A stretch of 64,000 bases of DNA from Myotis daubentonii (Eukaryota; Chordata; Mammalia; Chiroptera; Vespertilionidae). Numbering within the stretch: the stretch's first letter is position 1; each line of letters begins with the position of its first letter. Below are positions 47,390-59,000 of the stretch, piece after piece. The DNA is taken from assembly GCF_963259705.1 (NCBI RefSeq), contig NC_081844.1:107880965-107944964 (forward strand). The letters run 5' to 3'. Under the pieces are notes generated by a model. It did not search any database. It had not been told where the DNA came from and worked only from the letters and a program-made list of their open reading frames with translations. The position numbers were made by a program, and so were the translations under genes.

Positions 47390-47829
47390 TTTTCTGAAGT
47401 GAATCACACTCCCTACACACCCCCACTTGCCTCTTCAGTCCATGTGATTTAGGCAGAACTGATATGCCCTGTTCCCTCCCTACCTTTTGTAAGTGGGCAG
47501 ATGATCCCCCTGGCCACAGTGAAAGCCCGTGACCAAAGATATCTGGTGAAACTCCACCCCTTGACACTAGAGGAAGCCATGGAGAAACAGGTGCTCTCTT
47601 TCTCCTGGGATTTCTGAGCTGGTGAGATGGAAGCCAGGGACAGGCTGTCAGAGAGTGAAACCAACACAGAGAAAAGCAGGGATCGGGATGGAGAGTGACA
47701 ATTTCCTAAGGACCTATTTTGAGACCCTGGATCCAGCATGTCTGAATATATTCCAGGCACACGAGCCAGTGAATTTCCTTTCGATTTGAACCAGTCCGGG
47801 TTGAGTGTCTGTCACCTACACCTAAGAGG
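47390..47829 (+). repeat. Ancient interspersed repeat, LTR-like (same family as 29.8 kb)
   Basis: GAAACCAACACAGAGAAAAG, GAGACCCTGGATCCAGC and GAACCAGTCCGGGTTGAG follow the 3' half of the same family. It stops where the hAT MITE at 47838 begins. Confidence 0.5.
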
Positions 47830-47837
47830 CTCTAGAC

Positions 47838-48063
47838 CAGTGATGGCGAACCTATGGCACCTCAGATACGTGAACTCATTTTTGTGGTTGATTTTTCTTT
47901 GCTAAATGGCATTTAAATATATAAAATAAATATCAAAAATATAAGTCTTTGTTTTACTATGGTTGCAAATATAAAAATATTTCTATATGTGACACGGCAC
48001 CAGAGTTAAGTTAGGGTTTTTCAAAATGCTGACACGCCGAGTTCAGAAGGTTCGCCATCACTG
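47838..48063. mobile_element. hAT MITE, AT-rich (226 bp)
   Basis: Perfect 15-bp terminal inverted repeats CAGTGATGGCGAACC / GGTTCGCCATCACTG with diverged 8-bp flanks CTCTAGAC and CACTAATC. AT-rich interior with several AATAAATAT-like runs. Inserted between an ancient LTR-like repeat and a MIR. Confidence 0.85.
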
Positions 48064-48245
48064 CACTAATCTAAGCATTTTACCTGTATTAACGCATTTA
48101 ACCCTCAGCAAACTAGTGAGGTCGCTACGGTTCTTATCTCTCATTTTACAAATGAGGTAACTAACGTCCAAGGTCACAGAGATGGTGAGTGGCAGAGGCA
48201 GGATTTAAGCCCAGACAATCTGACTCCAAATCCATGCTTTTAAAC
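48064..48245 (+). mobile_element. MIR SINE beside the hAT MITE
   Basis: CATTTAACCCTCAGCAAACTA, CTCATTTTACAAATGAGGTAA and CAAGGTCACAGAGATGG keep MIR order. Confidence 0.75.
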
Positions 48246-49325
48246 TGGCCCACTGATGGGATCATGAGTACTTACTCGGCAATTCTGTCATAAGCCTGGC
48301 CTTCTCCTTCTGACTATCTACCCACTTCTGGAAAGAGCTGGGCTAAAAGGAGAACTGACCATGCCCAACAGCTGGCCGAAAGCTTGGGTTCTGGAGGGAG
48401 ACACACTGGCATCTCCACCAGCACCCTTCCTTTGGTCCTATGCACCCTACAGTAACCTCTATGAGCTTCACTACTTCGGGATTAATAATACCACCGGGCA
48501 GTTATTAGGGTTGAAAGGGCAAATATGTGAAAACCACTTAAGGCCAGGGCCTGGCCCAAACCCATCCGTAAGTGCTGTTGCAGTCATTGGAATCTTTTGC
48601 TGTTCATACGGGATAAACCATCTCACCAACGCGGAGAGCTTGGCACAAGGTATGCCATCAAACATTATAAATGTGCTTCCAGCTTTTCTCTGCTCTCACC
48701 GCATTCTGTGACCTTGAAAGAGCACCCACACTTCTCTGAAATGATTCAACTAACGCTGTGTACCAAGCCCCTAAAAAGCCCTGCTTCCAGCCAGCCTTCA
48801 AATGAATTAAGGATTTGGAATTCCCTTTATTTCTCCACCCACAGAATCAAAGGGGGCCGGCGAGGGCTGAGGCGCAGGGGAGGAATGCAAGATGGAACAG
48901 GCCCTTAGTTTTGAACTGGCAGAAGCACAACTGTGGTTCAAACTAGGCTCTGCGGTGCTGCAGGGTACAGGCCCCCACCCCCGTGCTCTGCTCTGCCTGT
49001 GCCCTTGAGAAGTAAACACAGCTGCCAGAGAGCGAGACACTTCAGCCATGGCTAATCCCGGGCCACAAAACGAGCTGGAACTCAGAGGTGCCCTGCGATG
49101 TGAAGTGTTTTCCAAAAACGTCAGCAAGTACACAGAGCAAGGAGGGAGGGGACAGTGCAATGCAAATACAATTAGGCCTCGGGACTGGAGTAAAGGCTGA
49201 ATGCACAGACCCGCTCCAACCTTCCCAGCACACAGCCTTCCTGGTGCGGCCTTGGCTCCACTGCCCTCTAGTGGCCAAACAGGGACCAGGAGGCAGGTTT
49301 TAACCCAAGGGCAGATGCTGGAGTG

Positions 49326-49515
49326 ATTCCTATGACTCCTCCCTGGCCTCAGTCTATCACTCCAGCCCCACTCCTATCCCTCCTCCCTGGCCCGTCTCTC
49401 TCTCCAGCCCCACTCCTATCCCTCCTCCCTGGCCCGTCTCTCTCTCCAGCCCCACTCCTATCCCTCCTCCCTGGCCCCAGTCTCTCTCTCCAGCCCCACT
49501 CCTATCCCTCCTTCC
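49326..49515 (+). repeat. Minisatellite, 42-44 bp unit, about four copies
   Basis: CTCCTATCCCTCCTCCCTGG recurs at 49371, 49413, 49455 and 49499 (last one partial) with spacing 42, 42 and 44. A diverged earlier unit starts near 49327. CT-rich on the + strand. The adjacent copies at 49371-49454 are almost identical. Confidence 0.9.
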
Positions 49516-50384
49516 TTAAACCCAGGAAAGCAGGAGGTAGAAGGGGAGTGAACCTAACTCTAATCTAACACCCTCTTGTGAGCTCCCCCTGTACTGAGCA
49601 TACTCCCTGCCTGTGGGAAAATCAAACTGCCCAGATTGGGGAACCTGAAACTCAGAGGTGAGGCCTGCCTACATTTGTGCAGCCGGTAAGTGGCAAGGCC
49701 AAGACCCTGGGACCATCTGACACCACTGCCCAGGGCTTCCAAGCCAGATGAGGCCAAACTAGTTAGGAAGCTGGGCCGGATCCCTTTGCTGCGGGCTCTG
49801 ATATCTAAATGGGCACAGGCTTCCCATATAGGTTCTGTCTGTATTTAACGGAACCAACAGGCCAAGGTCCAGCTGATTCCACCCAAAAAGCCTTCTTGAC
49901 CTTCTTCTCTGTGACCCTAGTAAAGGGGACAGAGTTTAGAGGCCAAAGCTCGGGCATTCCTGTGCCATTTCTGATTCCGCCCAACCTTCTACAAAGAAAC
50001 AGCAGGCCCAGGGCAGTGGTTCTCACCCAATTAGGTATGAGAACTCCCTGGGAGTGTGGTTGGGGTAGGGTGGTTCCAGGGCTGCGGAAAACTACCTCCT
50101 GGGAAGGACCTGGGCTTCGGAGCTGCAGAGGTTTAGATCCTGCTCCTCCATCACTGGAGCAAGGCATGCGCCCCTAGGCCTGCTTCCGATCCAGGAGTGA
50201 GGGCTACACCGCCTACCTCTGTGGGTCGCTGAGGGTGGAGCGAGGGCTTTACCTTTCTTCTCTGGTTTCTGCCCATCAGCATCTTTGCCAGAAAGCACCA
50301 GACAAACCCCAACTTTGATGGTTAACAACCCTCTCAGATTCCTACCCTTTACATCTCTGATTGTTAAGCCACGTCGAGACTAGG

Positions 50385-50575
50385 CGGAACCTAAACATTT
50401 GGGATTTTGGACTCACATACAGGACATCACACAGTGGAAGAACATGGGTTTCAAAACTGGACCACCTGACCCTGGGCAAGTTCCCTAACCTCCCTGAACC
50501 TTGGTTTTTATCTGTAAAATGGGTCCAAGTACAGTATAGTCTGATTTCTCCCTCCTTTATAGTGGCCAGCACTCA
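50385..50575 (+). mobile_element. MIR fragment
   Basis: CTGACCCTGGGCAAGTTCCC and GTTTTTATCTGTAAAATGGG are MIR 5'-half landmarks. Confidence 0.65.
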
Positions 50576-50643
50576 GAGGAAGCTCAGACATCTGATCACT
50601 CCAGCAATGATTCCTTCCTACAAAGAGGCAAGAGGGCCTTCCC

Positions 50644-50868
50644 TTGCCCTGGCTGGTTTGGCTCAGGGGATAGAGCTTCAGCCTGCGAACTGAAGGGTCC
50701 CGGGTTAAAATCGGTCAAGGGCACTATAAACCTGGGTTGCGGGCTGATCCCCAGTAGGGGACATGCAGGAGGCAGCCGATCAATGATTCTCTCATCACTG
50801 ATTTCTATCTCTCTCTCCCTCTTCTTCCTCTCTGAAATCAATAAAAATATAGTTTAAAAAAAAAAAAA
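50644..50868 (+). mobile_element. Ves SINE
   Basis: Complete element with the head GGCTGGTTTGGCTCAGG, CT-rich segment and poly-A. Flanks AAGAGGGCCTTCCC and AAGAGGACTTCCCC form an imperfect target duplication. The box-B-like block is mutated (GGTTAAAATCGG). Confidence 0.9.
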
Positions 50869-51644
50869 AAGAGGACTTCCCCTCCACTAAGTAGTGGGCA
50901 TAGCTCTTCAGCCGCCACCCGAGGGCAGCCCATCATATACGTCTGATCAATTATCACAGGCCTGGTCACCTTCCAGAACTCCACGGTGATGCCCATTTCA
51001 GGACGGACTTTCCTCCACGTTGACTTGAATCCCCACTCTGGGAACCAGCAGTGCCCAGCTCCGTTCTCCTTTGGTCCTCGAGACATCTTGAAATCTTCTC
51101 ACAGATTCCTGGCTGTATTGGTGCCATTGCCTGACCTACATTCTAGTCTTAAGTAGAAAGTAAAAGAAAACTAGGTGAATTGAGCAACATTTTCTTGGCA
51201 AATCCAGGGTGGTCCCAGGGAGCCCCGATGACAATCCAGCCAGAGCAAGTAGCACCCAGTGACTTTGTTGCTATGACACCGAAGGTTAGGGCCATGTTTT
51301 CACACTGCCTGCTTCTCCAAAGGGGTGACAGGCTGAGATGCTGGGTGCCTTGAAGTTCAATAGCTGGTGGCTCCATGTCAGCAACAATTTCAAACATATA
51401 AACTGCTAGTAAACGGGTGATTACTGGATGACTAGTTCTCAATTTAGTATCCCTAAATGAAAATAAAGAGCCTAAGCTCCAGAAATGGTATTAGACAATG
51501 TGTTAAATACTCATTTTCTCCAAATTCCACCCTACCCCCATCCTTTATTGTGCCAAATGAGATAAGCTTGGGGGACAATGAAAGGTAAGAAGGTAAAAAG
51601 GTTTATATTGCACTACAGATATGGTATAAACACCTGCACAATAA

Positions 51645-51860
51645 TAATAGCTATTTATTGAACATCCACAATCTACCAGGCATTTAACATATATCAACTC
51701 ACTTAACCCTCATAAGTTGTACTATTATTATGAACATCACAGAACTCAGCCAACTGCAGCTTACGGGAGTGAAGTGATTTGGCCAGTCTCCCTATTAGTG
51801 GTGGCAGAACAAGGAATTGACCTGAGGTCTCTCCTGCTCTTCCCTGCTTATCAGGCGACT
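51645..51860 (+). mobile_element. MIR SINE
   Basis: TTATTGAACATCCACAATCTACC, CACTTAACCCTCATAAG and GAAGTGATTTGGCCAG keep MIR order. Confidence 0.7.
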
Positions 51861-51967
51861 CTACCGACCAGTGCAGAATGAAAGAGCCCCGAGCCTGACA
51901 CCCTCCCTCCCTTTGTCTCCAACGCCATCGGCCCCACAGCCCAGGGCACTATCAACACCTCGGCTTT

Positions 51968-52209
51968 AATAGAATCAGGGACACAGAAAGGGAATGGACT
52001 CACTATTCTTGGTGGGGAAAGGGGTGTGGGAGATGCAGGAAGAGACTGGACAAAAACTGTGCATCTAGGGATGAGGACAGTGGGGGGGTAAGGGCAGAGG
52101 GTGGGGTGGGAACTGGGTGGAGGGGAGCTATGGGGGGGAAAAAAGAGGAACAAATGTAATAATCTGAACAATAAAGATTTCCTAAATAAATAAATAAATA
52201 AAACAAAAA
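51968..52209 (+). mobile_element. 5'-truncated LINE-1 3' UTR
   Basis: G-rich 3' UTR-like sequence ending AACAATAAAGATTTCC plus an AAAT/A-rich tail, enclosed by the 14-bp duplication AACACCTCGGCTTT (51954-51967, 52210-52223). The family assignment is by resemblance to other bat L1 ends. Confidence 0.75.
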
Positions 52210-52624
52210 AACACCTCGGCTTTGCTCCAAGCTGCAGCACCCCTTCCGTGTCCTCTGCCCTATATTCATATTCTCTACTTGCTCTAAGTCCACCCCCCCA
52301 CCCCTATCCTTTCCCAGCAACCTCAGCAAATAAGAGCTTTACCCTCCCTGACTCCTATTCCCGCCACTAGCGTACAGTTCTGACTGATGCTCCACTGTTT
52401 GCATGCACCCATCCATCATGGGCCCAGACGGGAGCAGAAAGCAGATCCAATCTCTCTCCTCTGACCTGTGCCATGCCCAGGGTGTGATGGACAGCTCTGT
52501 TCCCTTCACAGCACCAACTCCTGGAATGATTAACGTGGCTCCCTCAACTCTGGCATTTAGAGCCAGGAAAGCTGATGGACTGATGACTTGTCTCCACTGC
52601 CAGCCCTGTTCTCATTAGAAGCCG

Positions 52625-52785
52625 CATGCCAGGTGCTGTGGCAGACACTTCACAAATACTTTATCTCGTTTAATTATCCTAACAACCCAAAGACAAGAGG
52701 ATTCGTCATCCCCTCTATGAATGAGGAAAGTGGGACAGATCAGTCACTGCCGGAGCTGAGACCCAATTCCGGTTCTGCTCCAGTA
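52625..52785 (+). mobile_element. MIR SINE
   Basis: GCCAGGTGCTGTGGCAGACA, CTCGTTTAATTATCCTAAC and GAATGAGGAAAGTGGGAC keep MIR order. Confidence 0.7.
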
Positions 52786-55394
52786 TGAAGCCAGCCTTAA
52801 TCCCACTGCACCAGTGTCTGAGGGAGAAAAGAAGGGAAGCCTCACCTATATACAGGTATGTCTGAGTGTGCAATGCACTTCCATTTGTATGAACTCTATT
52901 CCCCTTCTGAAACACAGGGCTTACTTTTAATTCCATTTATGGGCTGTTATCCTTCCCAAGAGGGCAGTCATTCCATGGTCCCTTTTGTGACTAAAATCCT
53001 TAGGGATTAGAATCCATCTTTGCCACAGGGAAGAGATTAACATTGTTTCTACCCCATTCCTGGTCATTTTCAATGGGACCCACCCATAATTACACTGCAA
53101 CCAACTCAGAACATACACATAGCACACTGCTTTGCTCTGGGACGTTCAAGAATTGGCCTCTTTCCAATTCGCCTTGTGGTAGGTACTCCACACCTCAGGC
53201 CCTGACATGGAGCACACAGCCTGCTCCTTGGTCTGATGGCCTCTGACCAGGACCCCCTGTTCTAGCCTCCCAACACCCCCCCTTGCTGCACAGCCTGACC
53301 CTAGACAGGTGAGGGTGAAGGAAACCACCCTCAAGGCACACACATACGTCCCACACCAGCTTACCATTTGGCAGGTTGTCTCCTTCCTGGACCTGATGCC
53401 CCAGAGAATCCAGGTGCTCAGCAAAAGAGATGAAAGTCTTATCTACCTATGTCTTAGCCTGACTTCCAGTCATCACAGCCATGGGTCACTGGCCCAGCAC
53501 ATGTAACTTCCCCTGCCAAGTGAAGTCTAGATCAGGGCTGACCTCACCACCCGCTTCGGTGGGCTGGTGTTTGGAACAGTGACTGACAGCCCTAGACTTA
53601 CTGAGTAATGAATGGCCACTTGTGCTTGTGAATGGCATCCTTCCTGCTCTGAACGAAACCTCACTCAAACCACAGGGGGTCCCAGGTCTGGGATGAATCC
53701 TGTCATTTCTCCACAAAGGAGCCCCTCCAGGCCTCTGAAGCTAAACAGAAATGTCAGCAAGACCTTGACAGTCAGTGAAGGTAACCACGAGCTGGAGCTC
53801 CTTCTTCAGGGGTGTTTTCCTGACGCTAAAGTGCCCATCCCCCCTAGCTGAAAGCCACAATCTCTTGTTGAAGTGATGGGCGGCAGGGATCACGACTTTA
53901 CAAAACCCAGGGGGAAAGTCCACATGGATGGAAGAGGAGGGAACTGATCAAATATCAAGAATCTAAACTTATAGCACCTGGTTCTGATGCCAAGGGGAGA
54001 TATACGGAAAAACATGGCAGCAACCAGAGAAATAACAAGCAATTGCAAAATCAAGAAACAACGCACGGAAGTTCACTCCAGTGACATGAGCACTGAACCT
54101 CTGACGTAAGGAGGTGGCACGCTGTTTGCAATTGAAAAGACCATTTTCCCGGAAAGGTGGAGGCAGAGGCTGTTCTGGCTGCTGGAGGAAACACTACTGA
54201 GCCTGAAGCCGGGATGCAACCAATCAGGCACTAACCCAGGCCGAGAGCTGACTGCTCAGAGCCATGGTTTCCTCTTCTGTAAAATGGAAACGCACGTGAA
54301 AACAGAAGTCACTGCAACAGAAGGCACCTGGACGTCGTCACTTCATGAGTAACACTGAGTAACTTAAACTCCCCAATACCCAGCCTCAGTAGGCTACCGC
54401 AAAACTTGAGTAACAGCTGATATAAAGTGCTCATTACAGTGCCAGGCACAGAGGGAATGGCCGGTAACTAAAAATGTCTAACACTCATTGTTTATAATAC
54501 TGCCCAACACGGTGCTGAGCACCTTGCATAATTATCTTGTCATACTTGACTTGTCTTCAAGATGTTTATAAAGCTACACACGTTTTTATGTGTAAATATG
54601 AGCACAGGAAAACTCCTAGCATATACCCTAAAATGCTGGGAATATGACTGGTCTTTTTGCTTACCTGCTTTTTCCGAAATTTTCTACAAATATCGCTTAC
54701 TGAGGTATATCCCTACTTTTTATGCTGAAATACATTAAAATACAATAAAAGTCTAAATATTACTCACCAGTAAGAATCCCTGCGTGAGCCATTTCCTTTG
54801 GAGGTCAGAGCTAACAACAGCGTGGCTCCCCGAGGAGCTGGCATGTGCTTTTCTTTTCAGAAAAATTCGCTGACTTACCCCCGTCCTCACTTTGCCACCA
54901 GGAAGTGCAGAGTCAAAATTTTAGTTCAACCATTCAATTGACTCCTTTTTTTTGAATGTTTCTATTTTAATTCTTTCTATTCTAATTTCTATTTCTTAAC
55001 CCGAGTTTTTAATAACCTGATTTTGTAGTTCTTATTTGTATGTTACTACTTTTCCCAGTGTTTACCATAAATTTGAAGAGCGAGGCCAGGTAGACATACA
55101 CATACATACAAACAAGCGCTGACTCAAAGGACTGCTACTGCCCACACACTTCACACCCTGTCGCTGCATTTCAGAGTTCTTGGGTTAGGACAGTAAATAA
55201 CAGATTACCACCTTTAAATTCTACTTGAGATTTTTTTTCTAAATGAAAAACTGAAGTATCTTCCTGTAATAATATCATAATACCATAGTTTAAGAAGTCC
55301 TAGAAGTCTCATAATAAAAAAGCCAGTTTTATTATTCAATTCTCAAAATTATATGTATTTAATTATTTAAAAAATCTCCATCCCCAATATTCTT

Positions 55395-55589
55395 CTTTAT
55401 TTTTTTAATTAATTGATTTTAGTGGGAGGGAGGAGGGAGGGAGGAAGGGAAGAGAGAGAAACATCGATTTGTTGTTCCACTTATTTATGCATTTATTGGT
55501 TGCTTCTTGTATGTGCCCTGAACGGAGATCAAACTTGGCGTATTGGGACAGCGCGGCGCTCTAAGCAACTGAGCTATCTGGCTAGGACC
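55395..55589 (-). mobile_element. Ves SINE, diverged
   Basis: Reverse-oriented: GGGAGGGAGGAAGGG tail, AGAAACATCGATTTG, and a head ending TGAGCTATCTGGCTAGG. Lies about 330 bp downstream of the THOC3 stop codon. Confidence 0.8.
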
Positions 55590-55799
55590 CCCACCTCACC
55601 CTTTTTCACCCACCCTCCAAACTAGGTAGTGTCCAAGCAGAAGCAAGTCCAATGCAGTCCACCCTGTACCCAAAGGCAGGACAGGAGATCCCCAGAGGAC
55701 AAGGTTTGCTGGGGTCATCACCCACACTGCAGAGCCCTCACGCAGGAGAGAAAGGAAAGGAACTGCTAACATAACAAACAAGAAGGCAACTGGAATGGG

Positions 55800-55920
55800 C
55801 AGCCTGAAAAAAAGACTTTTATAATTTATAGCAATGTACAAATACTGTAGGTGCACACCAACTCGGAGAGACAGACCAAACTAATTTTAGTTCACTGTCC
55901 CCCACGCCGGGTCCTCCTAA
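55800..55920 (-). terminator. THOC3: Probable THOC3 3' UTR and cleavage region
   Basis: THOC3 mRNAs have a short 3' UTR. About 95-105 bases after the stop, the - strand carries the non-canonical signal TATAAA (around 55820-55830). The first canonical AATAAA on this strand within unique sequence is at 55328-55333, beyond a SINE. Both are candidates; neither is proven. Confidence 0.3.
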
Positions 55921-56084
55921 TCAGGAGTCATTGGGAAGCCCAAACAGCTTCACAGTCCCTGCTTCCCGACTGCTGTCATATTTGCCATCTTTGTCATCAC
56001 AGGCAAATGCCAGCAGAGGCCTTTTGGGGTGCCAAGCCACAGTGAAGGTCGGGGACTCACACTGCACCTCCCATAGCTTGTCTC
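55921..56084 (-). CDS. THOC3: THOC3 last coding exon
   Basis: Acceptor TTTTTATAG lies before 56084. The exon completes a Gly codon, then DKLWEVQCESPTFTVAWHPK through GLPNDS and TGA. It forms the closing strands of the propeller. The intron to the previous exon is about 3.9 kb. Confidence 0.95.
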
Positions 56085-59000
56085 CTATAAAAATCAATAT
56101 AGAGAAACCAATGAATACATTAGTAAGAGAACACACTCATTAAGTACTTAGCTATATCGACTCATTTAATCCACTTGATAGCCCCATGAGACAGACGCAA
56201 TCATTAGCCCACTTTACAGAGAACACTGAGGCGCGGAGAGGTCACAAGTCGTTTGGTGGCAGGGCAGGTCCTGAACGCCGACCGGTTAACGTAAGAGCCT
56301 ACACTCCGTGGGAAAACAGTGAGCAGACACTGATGTTCACTGAGCATGCTATGAATGACATGGACTATCCTTTATTCCCATAAAGTATAATGGCAACCCG
56401 GCAAGACAGGTAATGGTTTTAAACACCATTTTATAAAGAAACAAGTGACTTAACAGGTAAATCACATCTCAAGGAAGCAACGAAGTCAACACATGAAGTC
56501 AATCTGTTTCCAGGCAGCAGATCCATCTACTAAATCTCAATGCCTTCTAGTAAGAGTAATACAAGCTCTTTCTCCCAAAAATATATTCCTCCCACTTGTT
56601 GAAATTAAACATGATTTTCTAAAGCTATTGTTCCTTTAATCCTGCTTAACTTTTTTCAACCTTAGGATTAAGATGCATGTAGTAAAACATTTACAGTGTG
56701 GTGCCAATTTAAAAATGCAGAATACACTCAACTGTCTACTTCAAACTAGCCAACTATGGTACATGAATTATGTCCATAAAGCTTTCATATATACTTGTGT
56801 ATGTGGAAAAACAAAGTAAGTGAGGGAGGGAAGAAAAAAGGGAGGGAGGGGAGGAGGGAGGGAGAGATAGAGAAATTCTATTTCTGGGACAGCTAACCAC
56901 TTTTCATGATGCTAGTATCTGGCAGCCTATATCTATGTCTGAGCAAAGTTCTGAGTTACAGAGACACAAAAATGGTTGCAAAGTGTACTACTCCTCCTTC
57001 ATTTCTCTTCACGCCTTTAACTCCATGTCATTTGATATGGGATTGATAAAAGAAATTTATATAGTTCAAGAAAATCAGAGTAGACATGAAGAGGCCTAAA
57101 ATTTCCCAAATAACCATGTGGCTTCATAGACTTTAACACAATCTCAGTTTTTTGGAAAGTTTAATCTTTGAATGATAAATCAGTGCTGACTGTGAGGCAG
57201 ACATTACTATTCCAGACCATCAAAGTTTCAATAGACTGATGCAATGTGTATGGGTGTGTCTGAAAAGCTGAAAATTAAGTGGACTATATATTAACACATT
57301 TCGTACCGCTCAGGAGGTTTCTCATGTTTCGCGCGCCATCTGTTAAGGACCACTCACAAGTGTTCTTGTTTTTCACGCCCATGGAAAAAGGAGCGAATGC
57401 AGGTACTTATGTAAATTTTGTTTGGTCCCTCTTCATAGAGGAAAATGTTTTATGCAGTACCATACATTAAAAAAGTACTAGGAACTTTAATTAATTGTTT
57501 TTGTAAATAAAAATGTTATAATTATTGAAAAACAACACCCAAAGTGCATTATGATGATTTAAATAACGTGCAGTTTGCCCAAAAACGTGCGGTCCCTGGC
57601 GTATTTAAAATGAGGTTTTATTATATATGTTATTATATATAATATATGGTTGAGTATGGACCTATGAACTAGGAGGGCACATGCCAGGTTGCAGGCTTGA
57701 TCCCCAATGTGGGGCATGCAGGAGGCAGCTGATCAATGATTCTCTCTCATCGTTGATGTTTCTATCTCTCTCTCCCTCTCCCTTCCTCTCTGAAATCAGT
57801 AAAAAAAAGATACATTATATTTACATATTTATATATATTTACATTTTAAAATGTACATACATATATATATATGTGAAATACAAAATTACATCTAACATAT
57901 GATTCCAACAACAGAAAAAAATACATATGCATGTAGGAGGAAAAGAAAGACCAGAAGGATAGATGCTAAGATGTTAGCAATGATTATCTCTAAATTATGG
58001 ACCTATATGTGCCTGTTAATTGCTCCTTTGAATTTGTTAGCATTTTCCAAATATTCTATAATGAACATGTATTACTCTTATTTTACAAACTACTATATGA
58101 AGACTTAAAATTCAAACAGGTCAAGGGTACAGAGCAGTACCATACACCAAACATGTCTGTGATAGACACATTCTCTATCTGCACTGAACAATACAGCTCC
58201 CACTGGCCACATGGGCTACTGAGTCCCTGCAATGTGCCTAGGGTGACTGAGGAACTCAATTTTTAATTTTGTTTAACTGGTTTTAGTAATAATCGGTAAT
58301 TTAAATTTATTATTTTTCCCTATTTAAGTCTTCCCTTAATCTTATAAGTCTGAGATAAATTCTTCTAAATGTTTTCCTACCAACTTCAGTTTATTTTCTT
58401 TACCTAAATGGGAACATATCCTATGCATGGCTGACTACTTGCTTTGCTCATTCATCATTCAGCACTATGCCTCACGCATCTTCCATTTCTCTTGGCACAC
58501 TGTAATATGGATGTATCACAACTTATTTCATAATGAAATTAGACTGTTTCCCATTTGTATATAAAAATGCTGTAAAATAATATAATTTTGCTTTGTTTTA
58601 ATATCTTGCTTTTAATTTTTAATTGATGTTATCGAGAAAATTTCTGTTTAAAATCCAACATGTTTAAAAGTATTTGTCTAAATAGTACTGTATGTCAACT
58701 ATAACTAAAAAATAAATTTAAAAAATTATAATCTCAAAAAATATATTTGTTAAAGCATTTAGAAAAAGTTAATAGAGCTACATTCAATATATTCCTGAAA
58801 GAGTACTGTGAATTAAATTGTATTTTACATATATTAGGTAAGGTAGAAAATTAAAAGAAACTTGCACAAAGACGGCATGAGAAAAACAAGTACATGCACA
58901 CACTGATGCTAAGAGCAAAACTGCAGTAATTTTTCTGTAGGGTGGTTTGGTCCTTCACAAAATGTGAACAACTAGGACTCAGCAATCCCACTTCAATGGC

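Larger units (their letters stand above)
18621..55799. other. Gene-free intergenic interval between CPLX2 and THOC3
   Basis: About 37 kb without a recognisable host coding exon on either strand. The sequence is mostly interspersed repeats, listed separately. Stretches with little recognisable repeat and no gene include 32440-33400, 34800-35400, 37430-38030 and 48250-49320; these may hold regulatory DNA. Confidence 0.6.

Noticed and set aside
49326..49515. Regularly spaced repeats reminiscent of a CRISPR array
   Set aside because: Units are head-to-tail without unique spacers and the genome is mammalian; it is a minisatellite.
49323..49568. Open frame with repeated SLSPAPLLSLLPGP
   Set aside because: Translation of the minisatellite; array unit lengths of 42 keep the frame open by chance.
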